Notes: generated from the letters alone by a model not told the origin. Counted from the first letter of the stretch, positions 8,682 to 18,907 are shown. The stretch is 56,833 nt of DNA from Cytophaga aurantiaca DSM 3654 (GCF_000379725.1 NZ_KB903637.1:1-56833); one strand, 5' to 3'. A program made the numbers and translations.

Positions 8682-10448
8682 ATGTTACGTTCTCAGACGT
8701 GTGGTGAATTAAGAATATCGGATGTAAATAAAGAAGTAACTCTGTGCGGATGGGTTGCACGTGTACGTGATAAAGGCGGCATGATATGGGTTGATTTGCG
8801 CGACCGTTATGGTATGACACAGTTGATCCTGGAAGAAGGAAAATCATCTGCAGAAGTATTAGAAACGTCTCGCAAACTTGGACGTGAGTTTGTGATCAAA
8901 GCTACAGGTATTGTTATTGAGCGTGTGGCAAAAAATCCAAAAATGCCTACTGGAGATGTTGAAGTAAAAATTTCAGCACTTACAATATTAAACGAATCAA
9001 AAACACCACCGTTCTTAATTGAAGATGAAACAGATGGCGGTGATGAAACTCGTATGAAGTATCGTTATCTTGATCTAAGAAGAGATGCGGTACGTAAAAA
9101 TTTAGAGTTGCGTCACAAAGTTTCAAGAGAAACAAGGACGTATCTAGATGCGAATAATTTCCTTGAAGTTGAAACGCCTGTATTGATCAAGTCTACACCG
9201 GAAGGGGCAAGAGACTTTGTGGTTCCTTCAAGAATGAACCCTGGACAATTTTACGCATTGCCGCAGTCGCCACAAACGTTTAAACAATTGTTGATGGTAG
9301 CTGGCTTCGACAGATACTTTCAAATTGTAAAATGCTTCCGTGATGAAGATTTGCGTGCAGATCGTCAACCGGAATTTACACAGATAGATTGTGAAATGTC
9401 TTTCGTTGAACAGGAAGATATTTTGAATATGTTTGAAGGCTTGGTGCGTCACTTGTTTAAAACAGTAAAAGAATTCGACCTGCCGGAAGTGCCTCGTATG
9501 CTGTTTGCAGATGCGATGAAATATTATGGTAGTGATAAGCCGGATATCCGTTTCGGAATGAAGTTTGTTGAACTTACAGATGTTGTACAATCACAAGGTT
9601 TTCAGGTTTTCGATGAAGCAAATCTTGTGGTAGGTATCAACGCGGAAGGTTGTGCAGAATATACACGTAAAGAAATTGATGCCTTGACAGATTTCGTAAA
9701 GCGTCCACAGGTTGGAGCTAAAGGAATGGTGTGGGTGCGTTATGCTGCCGATGGCACATTGAAATCTTCCGTAGATAAGTTTTATTCTCCAGAAGATTTG
9801 AAAAAAATCGCTGAACGTTTCAATGCGAAACCAGGCGATTTAATGTTGATCCTTTCAGGAAATGGAAACAAAGTTCGCGGACAATTAAACGACTTGCGTC
9901 TGGAAATGGGAAGCCGCCTAGGTTTACGTCCGAAAGACAAGTTCGCAGCACTGTGGGTAATTGATTTCCCATTGTTAGAGTTTGGCGAAGAAGAACAGCG
10001 TTGGTTTGCAATGCACCATCCGTTCACATCTCCGAAAGACATTGATGCATTCATGAAACTTCCGTTTGATCAATTGGGTAGCGTGAATGCAAATGCATAC
10101 GATTTGGTTATCAACGGTGTTGAAGTTGGCGGTGGTTCTATTCGTATACATGACAGAACCGTTCAGAATAAAATGTTTGAAGTATTAGGCTTTACGGAAG
10201 AAGAAGCAAAAGCACAATTCGGCTTCTTACTTGAAGCATTTGAATATGGTGCTCCTCCGCACGCTGGTCTTGCATTTGGCTTTGACAGGTTATGTTCGAT
10301 CTTCGGTGGTGTAGATTCTATACGTGATTTCATCGCCTTCCCTAAAAACAATTCAGGAAGAGATGTGATGATTGATTCGCCATCAGTGATAGATGACAAG
10401 CAATTGAAAGAATTAAGCATTGATGTTAAAGTTGCTGTAAAGGCATAA
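8682..10448 (+). CDS. aspS: Aspartate--tRNA ligase
   Basis: A 588-residue class II synthetase that charges tRNA-Asp with aspartate. The N-terminal OB-fold (about 1-110, [15 protein letters not shown]) binds the anticodon. Motif 2 is in [18 protein letters not shown], and motif 3 is GLAFGFDRL near residue 530. The GAD insertion between motifs 2 and 3 (about 290-420) marks the bacterial type. Length is normal. Whether it also charges tRNA-Asn cannot be decided here. A small membrane protein gene follows after 5 bases. Confidence 0.97.
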   Translation: MLRSQTCGELRISDVNKEVTLCGWVARVRDKGGMIWVDLRDRYGMTQLILEEGKSSAEVLETSRKLGREFVIKATGIVIERVAKNPKMPTGDVEVKISALTILNESKTPPFLIEDETDGGDETRMKYRYLDLRRDAVRKNLELRHKVSRETRTYLDANNFLEVETPVLIKSTPEGARDFVVPSRMNPGQFYALPQSPQTFKQLLMVAGFDRYFQIVKCFRDEDLRADRQPEFTQIDCEMSFVEQEDILNMFEGLVRHLFKTVKEFDLPEVPRMLFADAMKYYGSDKPDIRFGMKFVELTDVVQSQGFQVFDEANLVVGINAEGCAEYTRKEIDALTDFVKRPQVGAKGMVWVRYAADGTLKSSVDKFYSPEDLKKIAERFNAKPGDLMLILSGNGNKVRGQLNDLRLEMGSRLGLRPKDKFAALWVIDFPLLEFGEEEQRWFAMHHPFTSPKDIDAFMKLPFDQLGSVNANAYDLVINGVEVGGGSIRIHDRTVQNKMFEVLGFTEEEAKAQFGFLLEAFEYGAPPHAGLAFGFDRLCSIFGGVDSIRDFIAFPKNNSGRDVMIDSPSVIDDKQLKELSIDVKVAVKA

Positions 10449-10453
10449 ACAGT

Positions 10454-10843
10454 ATGGGAAAAGCAAATCATAAAAAAGATAAAGAGAAAGCATTTCGATT
10501 TGCTTCAACGATCTTTTTATTTGCTGCTGCTGTTGCAATAATATGGGCCGTAGGTTGTTTTGAAAATGAAGATACCACATTAGGGGTTCCATTATTAATC
10601 ACAGGATTTGTTTTGATCGGTATAATGATATGGACATTCTATCATCCTTTTTACCCTGTTTTATTAGGGTTAATTATTCTGATAGGTTTAGTCACAATGT
10701 TATACCAAAAAGCAGACAAATCCACATTCAATTTAATGGGTAGATATTTGTTTGCAGGAATCGCCGCCACGGGTTATGCCTTGGTTGTAGGCTTTAAAGA
10801 TTGGAGATTAAAAAACAAAGAACACAAAAATAACATTGAATAA
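10454..10843 (+). CDS. Small membrane protein with four helices, unknown
   Basis: A 129-residue protein with four predicted membrane helices (about 14-34, 43-62, 66-84 and 93-112) and Lys-rich ends that should face the cytoplasm. I recognise no family and see no catalytic motif. It starts 5 bases after aspS and ends just before a strong terminator, so it is the last gene of the aspS transcript. Confidence 0.75.
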   Translation: MGKANHKKDKEKAFRFASTIFLFAAAVAIIWAVGCFENEDTTLGVPLLITGFVLIGIMIWTFYHPFYPVLLGLIILIGLVTMLYQKADKSTFNLMGRYLFAGIAATGYALVVGFKDWRLKNKEHKNNIE

Positions 10844-10880
10844 AATAAGAAGTCCCGTTTATAAGCGGGACTTCTTATTT
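10843..10880 (+). terminator. Terminator after aspS and the small membrane protein
   Basis: A perfect 15-base stem, AAATAAGAAGTCCCG / CGGGACTTCTTATTT, with an 8-base loop, overlapping the stop codon of the upstream gene. The T-rich 3' arm supports termination. Confidence 0.9.
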
Positions 10881-10899
10881 TAATTTAAAAATAAACGAA

Positions 10900-13080
10900 T
10901 TGAAAATATCCTTATTCATACCACCCTTAACTCAGATAAATACACCATATCCTGCAACAGCCTACCTTAAAGGGTTTCTGAATGAGACGGTATATAATAA
11001 CTGTTCACAGGCTGATTTAGGCTTGGAGTTGATTCTGGGAATTTTCAATAAGAAAACAATTGGTGAATTGTTTGACGAAGCATCTTTGCAACAAGATCTG
11101 TCGCCAAATGTACAGCATATTTTGAGTCAGCGTCATCGATATGAATTTTGTGTCGACGCAGTTATCCGTTTTCTGCAAAATAAAAACATTACGCTTGCAC
11201 ATAAGATCTGTGCAGGAGATTATCTTCCGCAGGCCTCACGTTTCGAAGCCTTGAATGAAGAAGTTGAATGGCTCTTCGGCAGTATGGGTATACACGACAA
11301 AGCTAAAATGCTTTGCACCTTATTCATTGAAGACATCGGAGATTTAATCATTGAATGTATCTCACCTTACTTTGGATTCAGCCGTTATGCGGAAGATATT
11401 GCACGTTCTGCAACATCTTTTGATCCATTGCTAAAATTATTGCAGGCGAAAAACAGCAGCATAGATAATATCTTAATATCCATTATAGATAAACACGTTG
11501 CTGTAGAACAACCGGATATTGTAATTTTCACAATACCTTTTCCCGGCAATGTTTACGGGGCATTTAAAGCTGGACAGTATATAAAAAATAATTATCCGCA
11601 TATAAAAATTGCGATGGGCGGAGGTTTTCCGAATACGGAATTGCGAAGTCTATCAGACGCGCGTGTATTTGATTTTACAGATTTCATTTCGTTGGACGAT
11701 GGTGAAAGACCTATTCTCAACATATTGGAATATTTAGAAGGTAAGAGAGAAAAAAATTTATTGAAACGCACATTCGTTCGCGAAGAAAATGAAGTAGTAT
11801 ATGTCAATGGCTGCAAGATGCCGGACATTGCGCACAGTAAAACAGGTACACCAGATTACACAGGTTTGTTATTGGACGACTACATTTCTATGTTAGAGAT
11901 GGCGAATCCGATGCATCGCTTGTGGAGTGATGGACGCTGGAATAAATTAACAGTCGCACATGGTTGTTATTGGAAGAGATGTTCGTTCTGTGATATTTCA
12001 TTGGACTACATTGGTCGCTATGAGCCTGCTGCAGCAAGTGTATTGGCTGATAAGATTGAAACTATTATCGCACAAACCGGCACAACGGGATTTCACTTTG
12101 TAGACGAAGCTGCGCCACCTCTGGTGATGCGTGATCTTGCATTAGAAATTTTAGATCGTAAGATGGATATTTCCTGGTGGGCAAACATTCGTTTTGAAAA
12201 AACATTTTCAGATGATTTGTGTAAGCTGTTGGCTGCATCGGGTTGCATTGCAGTTACAGGTGGTTTAGAGGTGGCATCGGATCGTTTGCTGCAGATGATG
12301 GAGAAAGGCGTGAGTGTAGCGCAGGTGTCTCAGGTAGCATCGAACTTCACGCAGGCAGGTATTATGGTACACGCCTATCTGATGTATGGCTTTCCCACGC
12401 AAACAGCACAAGAAACAATCGATTCGTTAGAAGTAGTACGCCAGTTGTTTGAAGCAAAGGTTTTACAATCGGGTTTCTGGCATCGTTTCTCTATGACAGC
12501 ACACAGTCCGGTTGGTTTGAATCCGGAAAAGTATCAGGTTGTAAAAATCGGACCGGAAGATGGAAATTTTGCGAATAATGATTTGATTCACGAAGATCCG
12601 AAAGGCTGCGATCACGATCTGTTTTCAGAAGGGTTAAGAAAATCCTTATACAATTTTATGATGGAAAATTGTTTAGACTGGCCGGTGCAAGATTGGTTTG
12701 ATTTTAAAACACCAAAAACAACGTTATCGCCAAAGCTTATACAATCCTATATTAATGAAGGCTTCAGCGATGACGAAGAAAAACTTCAGTATAAAATATG
12801 CTGGACAGGAAATCTGCCAACATTTACACAACAAGGAAAAAATGTAAAGGTTGGTATTGAAACGCCGCACGGAATAATTATTACAAAGCTTGATGTGAAG
12901 TCTGCTGAATTTATGGAGCGTCAACTGAAACAATTAACTACATCTCATAAATCACTGCCAGTGCTTTCAGATTTTTTAAATGAATATACTTCTGAAACTG
13001 CTTTACCTAAAGAAAACTTGTTGCATTCAGAAACGTGGAGTGCAATAAGGGACGCAGGGTTGTTGTTGATTAGGTTTTAG
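10900..13080 (+). CDS. B12-binding-type radical SAM protein with a CX4CX2C cluster motif
   Basis: A 726-residue radical SAM enzyme of unknown substrate. The first 30 residues (KISLFIPPLTQINTPYP) and residues about 200-290 (PDIVIFTIPFPGN, MGGGFPN) resemble the Rossmann-like cobalamin domain. I see no DxHxxG motif, so base-off B12 binding is doubtful, and about 150 extra residues interrupt this domain. The iron-sulfur motif is C356, C361, C364 (GCYWKRCSFCD): four residues, not three, separate the first two cysteines. The barrel continues to about 560 (GGLEV, AYLMYGFPTQT), and a unique C-terminal region of about 160 residues follows. The start is TTG, chosen because the conserved N-terminus begins there. 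It stands alone behind a terminator. Confidence 0.85.
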   Translation: MKISLFIPPLTQINTPYPATAYLKGFLNETVYNNCSQADLGLELILGIFNKKTIGELFDEASLQQDLSPNVQHILSQRHRYEFCVDAVIRFLQNKNITLAHKICAGDYLPQASRFEALNEEVEWLFGSMGIHDKAKMLCTLFIEDIGDLIIECISPYFGFSRYAEDIARSATSFDPLLKLLQAKNSSIDNILISIIDKHVAVEQPDIVIFTIPFPGNVYGAFKAGQYIKNNYPHIKIAMGGGFPNTELRSLSDARVFDFTDFISLDDGERPILNILEYLEGKREKNLLKRTFVREENEVVYVNGCKMPDIAHSKTGTPDYTGLLLDDYISMLEMANPMHRLWSDGRWNKLTVAHGCYWKRCSFCDISLDYIGRYEPAAASVLADKIETIIAQTGTTGFHFVDEAAPPLVMRDLALEILDRKMDISWWANIRFEKTFSDDLCKLLAASGCIAVTGGLEVASDRLLQMMEKGVSVAQVSQVASNFTQAGIMVHAYLMYGFPTQTAQETIDSLEVVRQLFEAKVLQSGFWHRFSMTAHSPVGLNPEKYQVVKIGPEDGNFANNDLIHEDPKGCDHDLFSEGLRKSLYNFMMENCLDWPVQDWFDFKTPKTTLSPKLIQSYINEGFSDDEEKLQYKICWTGNLPTFTQQGKNVKVGIETPHGIIITKLDVKSAEFMERQLKQLTTSHKSLPVLSDFLNEYTSETALPKENLLHSETWSAIRDAGLLLIRF

Positions 13081-13086
13081 AAAAAA

Positions 13087-14172
13087 TTACCTGTATGATT
13101 TACTTTTAGGTTGAAGCAAGAAGTTGGCTGAAATGAAAAGACCACTGTTGCCATGCATCTTAGAAGAAAGTCTGGGGGAATAGTTAATAATAATTTTTGT
13201 ATTTTTTAATTGAATACCACCAGTCATGCCGGCATAGAATGCATAATAATCAACTAGGCCAACAAATGTTCCAAAAACAAGCTTTCCATACCTGAAATCT
13301 AAATTTGCATTCAAATAATGATCCATATTGTGTTTGGGATAATTATTGTAATTCCATCCACGCGATGTTATTTTAAAGAATTCAAAGGTGGGAATTACTA
13401 AATTAAATTGAGGAGTAAAAGAAAATTTTGGGTTTGTGACACTTTTGTTTGAATAGGTTTTGGCATAGACAAAGCTGACACTATACATAATAAGTGTGTT
13501 TCTAAATGCTTCAAAATTCAATTTAATACCTGAATAACTTTTTAAGGAGCTATATAATAAACTCAAAGATACATAGTCAAGGCCAAAGGTGTTTTGAGCT
13601 TCACCATTTCTTATGCTATCATGAGTATTGTAGTTGTAATAGCCAGGTCCGGAATAATTGAATTTAGTCTCTTTAAACCCTACAGCTAAGGCTGGAGACA
13701 ATACATGATCTTGTTTGTTTAATTTTTGTGCAGTTAAATGAAATTTTGGAGCCATCATAAAACCCGCATTGAAATTTGTATAGCTATATTTGATGTCACT
13801 TGTATTTGTAAGGATATTGCTTTGGTAGTAATTATAAGTATTGATTCGTTGGAAAGATTCATTTTTGATATACCCCGCAATCCCTAATCTATTTTTCATG
13901 ACCAAGCCATCAATACTAACAAGGCCATTATAAAAATTTCGATTATAAACGGTATTGCCAGTATATCCATTACTGCTCACATAACTTTGATTTTCGTGTT
14001 GAGATCTGAAGGTAGAAAGTGCTGTACATATTCGCGTTTGCCCTTTAGATCCAGCCAATCCTGGATTAACAAAGATTGCGTTTTGATTGATTTGCGGCGA
14101 TTGCAATTCCTGACCGAAAGCAGAAACGCAAGCGCCACATAAAAACAGGAGTGATAAAAATTTACAAGTCAT
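13087..14172 (-). CDS. PorP/SprF-like outer membrane protein
   Basis: A 361-residue protein of the PorP/SprF family, whose members link type IX secretion or gliding adhesins to the outer membrane. Residues 1-20 are a signal peptide ending in AFGQ. The mature start has the family pattern NQNAIFVNPGLAGSKG (usually NPAxxG). The rest is rich in Tyr, Asn and alternating hydrophobic residues, as expected for a beta-barrel. It is the third gene of an operon with an ECF sigma factor and a one-helix membrane protein, and overlaps the latter by 11 bases. No large adhesin gene is beside it, unlike sprB-sprF. The family call is good; the partner is unknown. Confidence 0.8.
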   Translation of the reverse strand: MTCKFLSLLFLCGACVSAFGQELQSPQINQNAIFVNPGLAGSKGQTRICTALSTFRSQHENQSYVSSNGYTGNTVYNRNFYNGLVSIDGLVMKNRLGIAGYIKNESFQRINTYNYYQSNILTNTSDIKYSYTNFNAGFMMAPKFHLTAQKLNKQDHVLSPALAVGFKETKFNYSGPGYYNYNTHDSIRNGEAQNTFGLDYVSLSLLYSSLKSYSGIKLNFEAFRNTLIMYSVSFVYAKTYSNKSVTNPKFSFTPQFNLVIPTFEFFKITSRGWNYNNYPKHNMDHYLNANLDFRYGKLVFGTFVGLVDYYAFYAGMTGGIQLKNTKIIINYSPRLSSKMHGNSGLFISANFLLQPKSKSYR

Positions 14173-14818
14173 TGTTAATTGGAATTAAGCGTGAGCCTCT
14201 GTACTTATGTTTTGCCGGAGTTTTCTTTTGAGTCGATTTTTTCTGAGATACAGTTGTGTCTGAGGTGATTTGTATAGTATCTTTTTGATTTTGTTCTTCA
14301 GGGATAGATAGTATTGGGTTTGTGTTTGACAAAGCAGTATCGGGCGCAATATTTTTTATTTCATCATTTTGCAAGACAATAACAGAATCGTGTTGTTGAT
14401 CCAATAAAAGATTTATATGTGCAGGCTTGTAGAATTTAATACCATCAATGAATGCTGAGTCTTTATTGCTTTTGACAGAAGGTGAGGAAACAGTAGTAGA
14501 AGGAGGTGCATTTTCTATATGCTGAACTTCTATAGGTGTATTGTATAAAAGACAAAGAGCAAGCGAGGTTGTTAAAACAAATTCAATCAAAATAAATGAG
14601 AATTGATTTCTATATCTGAACAAATCCTTCGTAACAGAAGAATCCAGTTTTGTTAATGCTTCGGGTTTAATAATCGTTTTTTTCCAAAACGAAAATTGTT
14701 TGGCAAGAGAAGAATTGTTTTTCAATTCTTTTTCAAAGAACACGCGTTCTTCATCATTGAGATCTTTTTCAAGATATCTGAAACACCACTCATCAATATT
14801 TTCTGTAGTTATGTTCAT
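14162..14818 (-). CDS. One-helix membrane protein, probable anti-sigma factor
   Basis: A 218-residue protein encoded between the ECF sigma gene and the SprF-like gene. The cytoplasmic N-terminus (1-70, WCFRYLEKDLNDEERVFFEKEL) resembles the start of many anti-sigma factors. One membrane helix spans about 73-92. The remaining 125 residues are Ser/Thr/Lys-rich and would be periplasmic. No zinc-binding HxxxCxxC motif is seen. It shares a TAATG stop/start with the sigma gene, which implies translational coupling. The role as anti-sigma is inferred from position and layout, not from a proven domain. Confidence 0.65.
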   Translation of the reverse strand: MNITTENIDEWCFRYLEKDLNDEERVFFEKELKNNSSLAKQFSFWKKTIIKPEALTKLDSSVTKDLFRYRNQFSFILIEFVLTTSLALCLLYNTPIEVQHIENAPPSTTVSSPSVKSNKDSAFIDGIKFYKPAHINLLLDQQHDSVIVLQNDEIKNIAPDTALSNTNPILSIPEEQNQKDTIQITSDTTVSQKKSTQKKTPAKHKYRGSRLIPINNDL

Positions 14819-15294
14819 TATAGAATTTCGTTTTTCTCAATGATCGTTTTTAATTTTTGTCGTGCTCGGAATAAGTATACCTTAACCTGACTTTCAGATA
14901 AGCTCAATATCGATCCGATCTCTTCGTAATTATATCCTTCTATATCTCGTAACAAGATTACAGACTTAAACACAGGCGACAATTCATCCAGATATAAATG
15001 AATCATATCTGTTGTATCCGGACTATTAGTTACGCTTGTTTCAATAAAATCTTCTGTAATATCAAACTGTGGTTTTTTCTTTCTGATAAAATCAATCATC
15101 GTTCGATAAGCAGTAGTATATAGCCATGCCACAATCTTATCCGGATCAATCGTATCTGCTTTCGTCCATAATTTGACATACGTTTCCTGTACCACGTCTT
15201 TTGTATCAGCGTCGTTTTTTAAGTTCTTAAATACAAACCGATGCACACGTTGTGAGGTTTGCTTGACAAGTATGTTAAACTCCCTTTCTTTCAA
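14818..15294 (-). CDS. ECF-family RNA polymerase sigma factor
   Basis: A 158-residue sigma-70 family protein of the extracytoplasmic function group. Region 2 (about 12-75) has DTKDVVQETYVKLW and the AWLYTTAYRTMIDFIRK stretch that binds the -10 element. Region 4 (about 103-152) has LRDIEGYNYEEIG and the helix-turn-helix LSESQVKVYLFRARQKL. It is the first gene of a three-gene unit and is probably held inactive by the membrane protein encoded next. It may control the unit itself and other surface genes; targets are unknown. No Bacteroidota housekeeping promoter is obvious upstream. Confidence 0.93.
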   Translation of the reverse strand: MKEREFNILVKQTSQRVHRFVFKNLKNDADTKDVVQETYVKLWTKADTIDPDKIVAWLYTTAYRTMIDFIRKKKPQFDITEDFIETSVTNSPDTTDMIHLYLDELSPVFKSVILLRDIEGYNYEEIGSILSLSESQVKVYLFRARQKLKTIIEKNEIL

Positions 15295-15364
15295 TTACTG
15301 GAATTTTACGTGAGACGTAGCCACTTTTCGAAAAGTTACAGATGAAAAATAAATTATGTAAATA

Positions 15365-15410
15365 AAATAAGAAAGCCTCTCCATTTTTCAATAGAGAGGC
15401 TTTCTTATTT
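15365..15410 (-). terminator. Terminator of secDF
   Basis: A perfect 17-base stem, AAATAAGAAAGCCTCTC / GAGAGGCTTTCTTATTT, with a 12-base loop, 15 bases beyond the end of secDF on the minus strand. Confidence 0.9.
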
Positions 15411-15424
15411 TATAATAGCTAAAC

Positions 15425-18403
15425 TTATTTTCCTGCTAACAATTTATCGTCTGCTTCTTTTTCAGCTTTAGATCTCAAATCTAACAACATCGGTACCGCA
15501 ATAAAGATTGTTGAGTAAGAACCGAATACTACCCCGATCAATAATGAGAACGAGAAGCCTCTTAATGTCTCACCACCGAAGATGAATAAAATCAATACAG
15601 AGATCAATACAATTACAGTTGTCATAATTGTACGGCTTAAAGTACTGTTGATCGCTTCGTTCAACATCGTTGCCATGTCCACTTTATTTGAATGATTGTC
15701 AAATTCACGAACACGGTCAAAGATTACAACGGTATCATTGATAGAGAAACCAACGATTGTTAAGAGTGCGGCAATAATTACCTGATCTATTTCGAAATCT
15801 ATATTGAATACACGCAAGATTGCGAAGATCGCAAGAACCATAAGCGTATCGTGGAACAAGGCGATAACACCACCTAATGACAATTGCCATTTCTTGAATC
15901 GTAAGAAGATGTATAAGAAAATACCTACAAGAGAAGCCAACATAGCTTTCCATGAAGCATTCTTAATATCATCCGCAACAGTCGCACCTACTTTAGAAGA
16001 GCTTAGTACTTCGAACGTGTTGTCTTTAGCATACGTAGTCAAACCTTTTTCTAAAGCTGTTGCTACAAGTGAGTCTGCTGCTGCAGTTTCATCGTCTACT
16101 AAATAACTTGTTGTGATTTTTACTTTTGTTGCAGAGCCATATGTTTTCACTTCTGAACCGTTACCTTTAAAATCTTCAGTCAGACTTGATCTGATGTCTG
16201 AAGCGACAACCGGATTTTTAAATTCAACAATGTAAGAACGACCTCCTTTAAAGTCTACACCTAAGTTAAGACCACCTTGCATAATTGTAAGTACAAGACC
16301 AATAACTAAAATTGCAGATGAAAAGAAATATGCAATTTTACGTTTGCCGATAAAGTTAAAGCTCAGATTTTTGAATGCTTTCTTAGATAGGAATGTGTCA
16401 AAAGAAATAGCATCGTCTTTCTTGTTTCTTGCCATCCACAACAAAATTACTTTTGTGATGTATACAGCAGTAAAGAATGAACAAAGTACACCCCAGAACA
16501 ATGTCATTGCGAAACCTTTTACAGGTCCTTCACCTAACAGGAATAAAATAACTGCTGTTAAGATTGTAGTAATGTTTGAGTCAAAGATAGAGCTGAATGC
16601 TTTGTCGTAACCCAACTCAATCGCTGTCAATAAAGATTTTCCGTTTGCAAGCTCTTCTTTGATACGCTCCATAATAAGGATGTTCGCATCGACAGACATA
16701 CCAATTGTTAACACGATACCAGCAATACCAGGTAATGTAAGTACTGAGTTGAACGAAGCAAGAATACCAAGAGTGAAAACAATGTTGAACAATAACGCAA
16801 TATCAGCAACCAGACCACCTTTATTGTAATACATGATCAATACCAACACAACAATGATTATACCTGCAAACATAGATACCAAACCGTCCATGATTGCTTC
16901 TTGTCCAAGTGTAGGACCTACTACAACTTCTTCAACAATGCGAACCGGAGCTGGCAATTTACCTGCTTTTAATATGTTCGCTAAATCTTTCGATTCTTCT
17001 AATGTAAAGTTACCCGTGATTGAAGAACTTCCGTTTGGAATTTCATCGTTTACTTGAGGAGCAGAGTAAACTGCGTTATCCAATACGATTGCAATTCTTC
17101 TCTTATTTTGTTCCTGAGAAGCAGCCTTTGTAATTTTTCTCCATTCTCTTGCGCCTGATGTGCTCATTTGCATAGATACTTCATATCCTTTGCCACCAGG
17201 AGATACGCCATAACCAACGTTTGTAATAACATCACCTGTTAAAGCTGGCTTGCCATCACGACCAATTTTCAATGGAACCAATTCAATGATAGCGCCTCCG
17301 TTATCTAATGCTCTTGCTTTTCTTTCCCAAACAAAACGTAAATCAGAACCAATGATTTGTTTAACACGGTCAAGAGCTAAAATTTTATTGATAGTAGCAG
17401 TATCTTTTGTTTCATAATAGAAGCTTCCTTTCGCTAAACGATAGAACGCAGAAACTTTGCTTGTATCTTGAGCAGGAGCAGCCGCTGAATCCGTCTTAGC
17501 AACTGCAGAAGTATCTCCGTTATCAACAAGAAGAGAAGAGTTAGAAGATGCAGCAGCAGCAGTAGCGGCAGAATCAGGAGTTAAACTTAACTTTGATTTA
17601 TTCTCTTCATCAACACTTACAAGATATTCGTTGATACGATTTGTTTTTTCAATTACTTCATACGTTTGGTACACTTCCATGAATTCGAGCTTCGCAGTAC
17701 CTTGTAATAAGTTACGTACACGTTGGGTGTTTTCTACACCTGGCAATTCAACTAAAATACGACCAGTACCTCTTACACGTTGAATGTTTGGCTGAATAGC
17801 ACCGAACTTATCAATACGATTACGAAGGATGTTGAATGAACGCTCTACAGACAAATCAATTTCTTCGTTGATTACTTTTTCAACATCAGAATCCGTTGAA
17901 CGGATATCAATTTTTCCTTTGTTATTCGCGTTTGCAAAAATTTTGCTCAAATTGTCTTTACCAGCCAATGCACGGTACTCTTCGAAGAATGACTTTTGAA
18001 ATGTATTTTGGCTATTGCGTTGCTTTATTTTTGCGTTTGCAATTGCTTGCTTAAAGTTTGCATCAGATGCATTTGAACCAGCCATTGCATGTAAAATTTC
18101 TACAGGAGAAACTTCAACTACAACGTGCATACCACCTTGTAAATCCAGGCCTAAAGCCATTTCCAATTCTTTTACTTGCTTGTAAGTAAATTCAGCTCCA
18201 AGGAAATTATATACAGGCTCATTGTAGATGGAGTCAATGAATGCTTGTTTGCGTGCAAGGTCTACTTTACCGCTGCCTGGAATAGTTGCATATTCAACAG
18301 CATCATCTTCAAGACCTCTGGCAACAAAGGTGAAAGAGATGAAAAAGAAACTCAGCGCAGTTACAATTGCGGTGAGTACAATAATTAAATTCTTATTTCT
18401 CAT
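15425..18403 (-). CDS. secDF: Protein translocase subunits SecD and SecF fused (SecDF)
   Basis: A 992-residue inner membrane protein that uses the proton gradient to pull secreted proteins through SecYEG. The SecD half has the first helix (about 7-27), the large periplasmic P1 region and the signature VAPTLG-like VVGPTLGQEAI, then five helices (about 505-660). The SecF half follows from about 680, with VDFKGG and five more helices (about 810-970). An Ala/Ser-rich linker near 280-325 (AATAAAASSNSSLLVDNG) is a lineage-specific insert in P1. A single fused gene is normal in Bacteroidota. It is a single-gene unit with its own terminator. Confidence 0.97.
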   Translation of the reverse strand: MRNKNLIIVLTAIVTALSFFFISFTFVARGLEDDAVEYATIPGSGKVDLARKQAFIDSIYNEPVYNFLGAEFTYKQVKELEMALGLDLQGGMHVVVEVSPVEILHAMAGSNASDANFKQAIANAKIKQRNSQNTFQKSFFEEYRALAGKDNLSKIFANANNKGKIDIRSTDSDVEKVINEEIDLSVERSFNILRNRIDKFGAIQPNIQRVRGTGRILVELPGVENTQRVRNLLQGTAKLEFMEVYQTYEVIEKTNRINEYLVSVDEENKSKLSLTPDSAATAAAASSNSSLLVDNGDTSAVAKTDSAAAPAQDTSKVSAFYRLAKGSFYYETKDTATINKILALDRVKQIIGSDLRFVWERKARALDNGGAIIELVPLKIGRDGKPALTGDVITNVGYGVSPGGKGYEVSMQMSTSGAREWRKITKAASQEQNKRRIAIVLDNAVYSAPQVNDEIPNGSSSITGNFTLEESKDLANILKAGKLPAPVRIVEEVVVGPTLGQEAIMDGLVSMFAGIIIVVLVLIMYYNKGGLVADIALLFNIVFTLGILASFNSVLTLPGIAGIVLTIGMSVDANILIMERIKEELANGKSLLTAIELGYDKAFSSIFDSNITTILTAVILFLLGEGPVKGFAMTLFWGVLCSFFTAVYITKVILLWMARNKKDDAISFDTFLSKKAFKNLSFNFIGKRKIAYFFSSAILVIGLVLTIMQGGLNLGVDFKGGRSYIVEFKNPVVASDIRSSLTEDFKGNGSEVKTYGSATKVKITTSYLVDDETAAADSLVATALEKGLTTYAKDNTFEVLSSSKVGATVADDIKNASWKAMLASLVGIFLYIFLRFKKWQLSLGGVIALFHDTLMVLAIFAILRVFNIDFEIDQVIIAALLTIVGFSINDTVVIFDRVREFDNHSNKVDMATMLNEAINSTLSRTIMTTVIVLISVLILFIFGGETLRGFSFSLLIGVVFGSYSTIFIAVPMLLDLRSKAEKEADDKLLAGK

Positions 18404-18503
18404 TGTTAGTTATAAATATAGATTTGTATAGGGTAAACAGGTTTGTGTAGAAACGTCAAAAACGCTTCTGATAAAATACATAAAATGTACTAAAGAGGTT
18501 TGA

Positions 18504-18860
18504 TTACGGTGCTTGCGCGGAAATTGCAAACGGAAAAATATTGGCTAAATAGGAATTTTGAAAACTAGCGGATACAATAGAATGCGATACTTCGAATGGT
18601 AAGCCAAATTGAAGATATTCAAACAGATCTGAAAATAGCGCATTGTCTGAATCGAATGAAAAAGATAATGAACTAAAAACATGGTGATCGATTGTCAGAA
18701 CATGTTGAGACGAATGCCCCTTTTCTGATTTTTTAGTTTCGCTTTTTGCAATAGATTTAGAATCCGCTTTTAATATTGGCGAATAGCATACTGCTCCAAG
18801 CATTGTAAAAATCAATGCGAAAAGAAGAAGGTATCTATATGTCAAAACCGATTTTTTCAT
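18504..18860 (-). CDS. Small membrane-anchored or exported protein, unknown
   Basis: A 118-residue protein if it starts at the ATG at 18860, which places a signal-like helix (MKKSVLTYRYLLLFALIF) at the N-terminus. An upstream in-frame ATG at 18902 would add 14 residues before the basic start and is less likely. The rest has a Lys/Ser-rich stretch, a HVLTIDHHVFSSL segment and a mostly hydrophobic end. I recognise no family. It follows the uridine kinase-like gene by 47 bases (5 from the longer start) and is probably cotranscribed. Confidence 0.6.
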   Translation of the reverse strand: MKKSVLTYRYLLLFALIFTMLGAVCYSPILKADSKSIAKSETKKSEKGHSSQHVLTIDHHVFSSLSFSFDSDNALFSDLFEYLQFGLPFEVSHSIVSASFQNSYLANIFPFAISAQAP

Positions 18861-18907
18861 TTCTATAGGGTGCAAAGCTAAATAAATCAATGCAGAACGC
18901 AAATTTT

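Noticed and set aside
9228-9590. Minus-strand ORF inside aspS
   Set aside because: It is antisense to conserved synthetase sequence and shows no domain or plausible start context.
10844-10899. Possible cobalamin riboswitch before the radical SAM gene
   Set aside because: The 56-base gap is filled by the upstream terminator; there is no room for the aptamer and no B12-box sequence.
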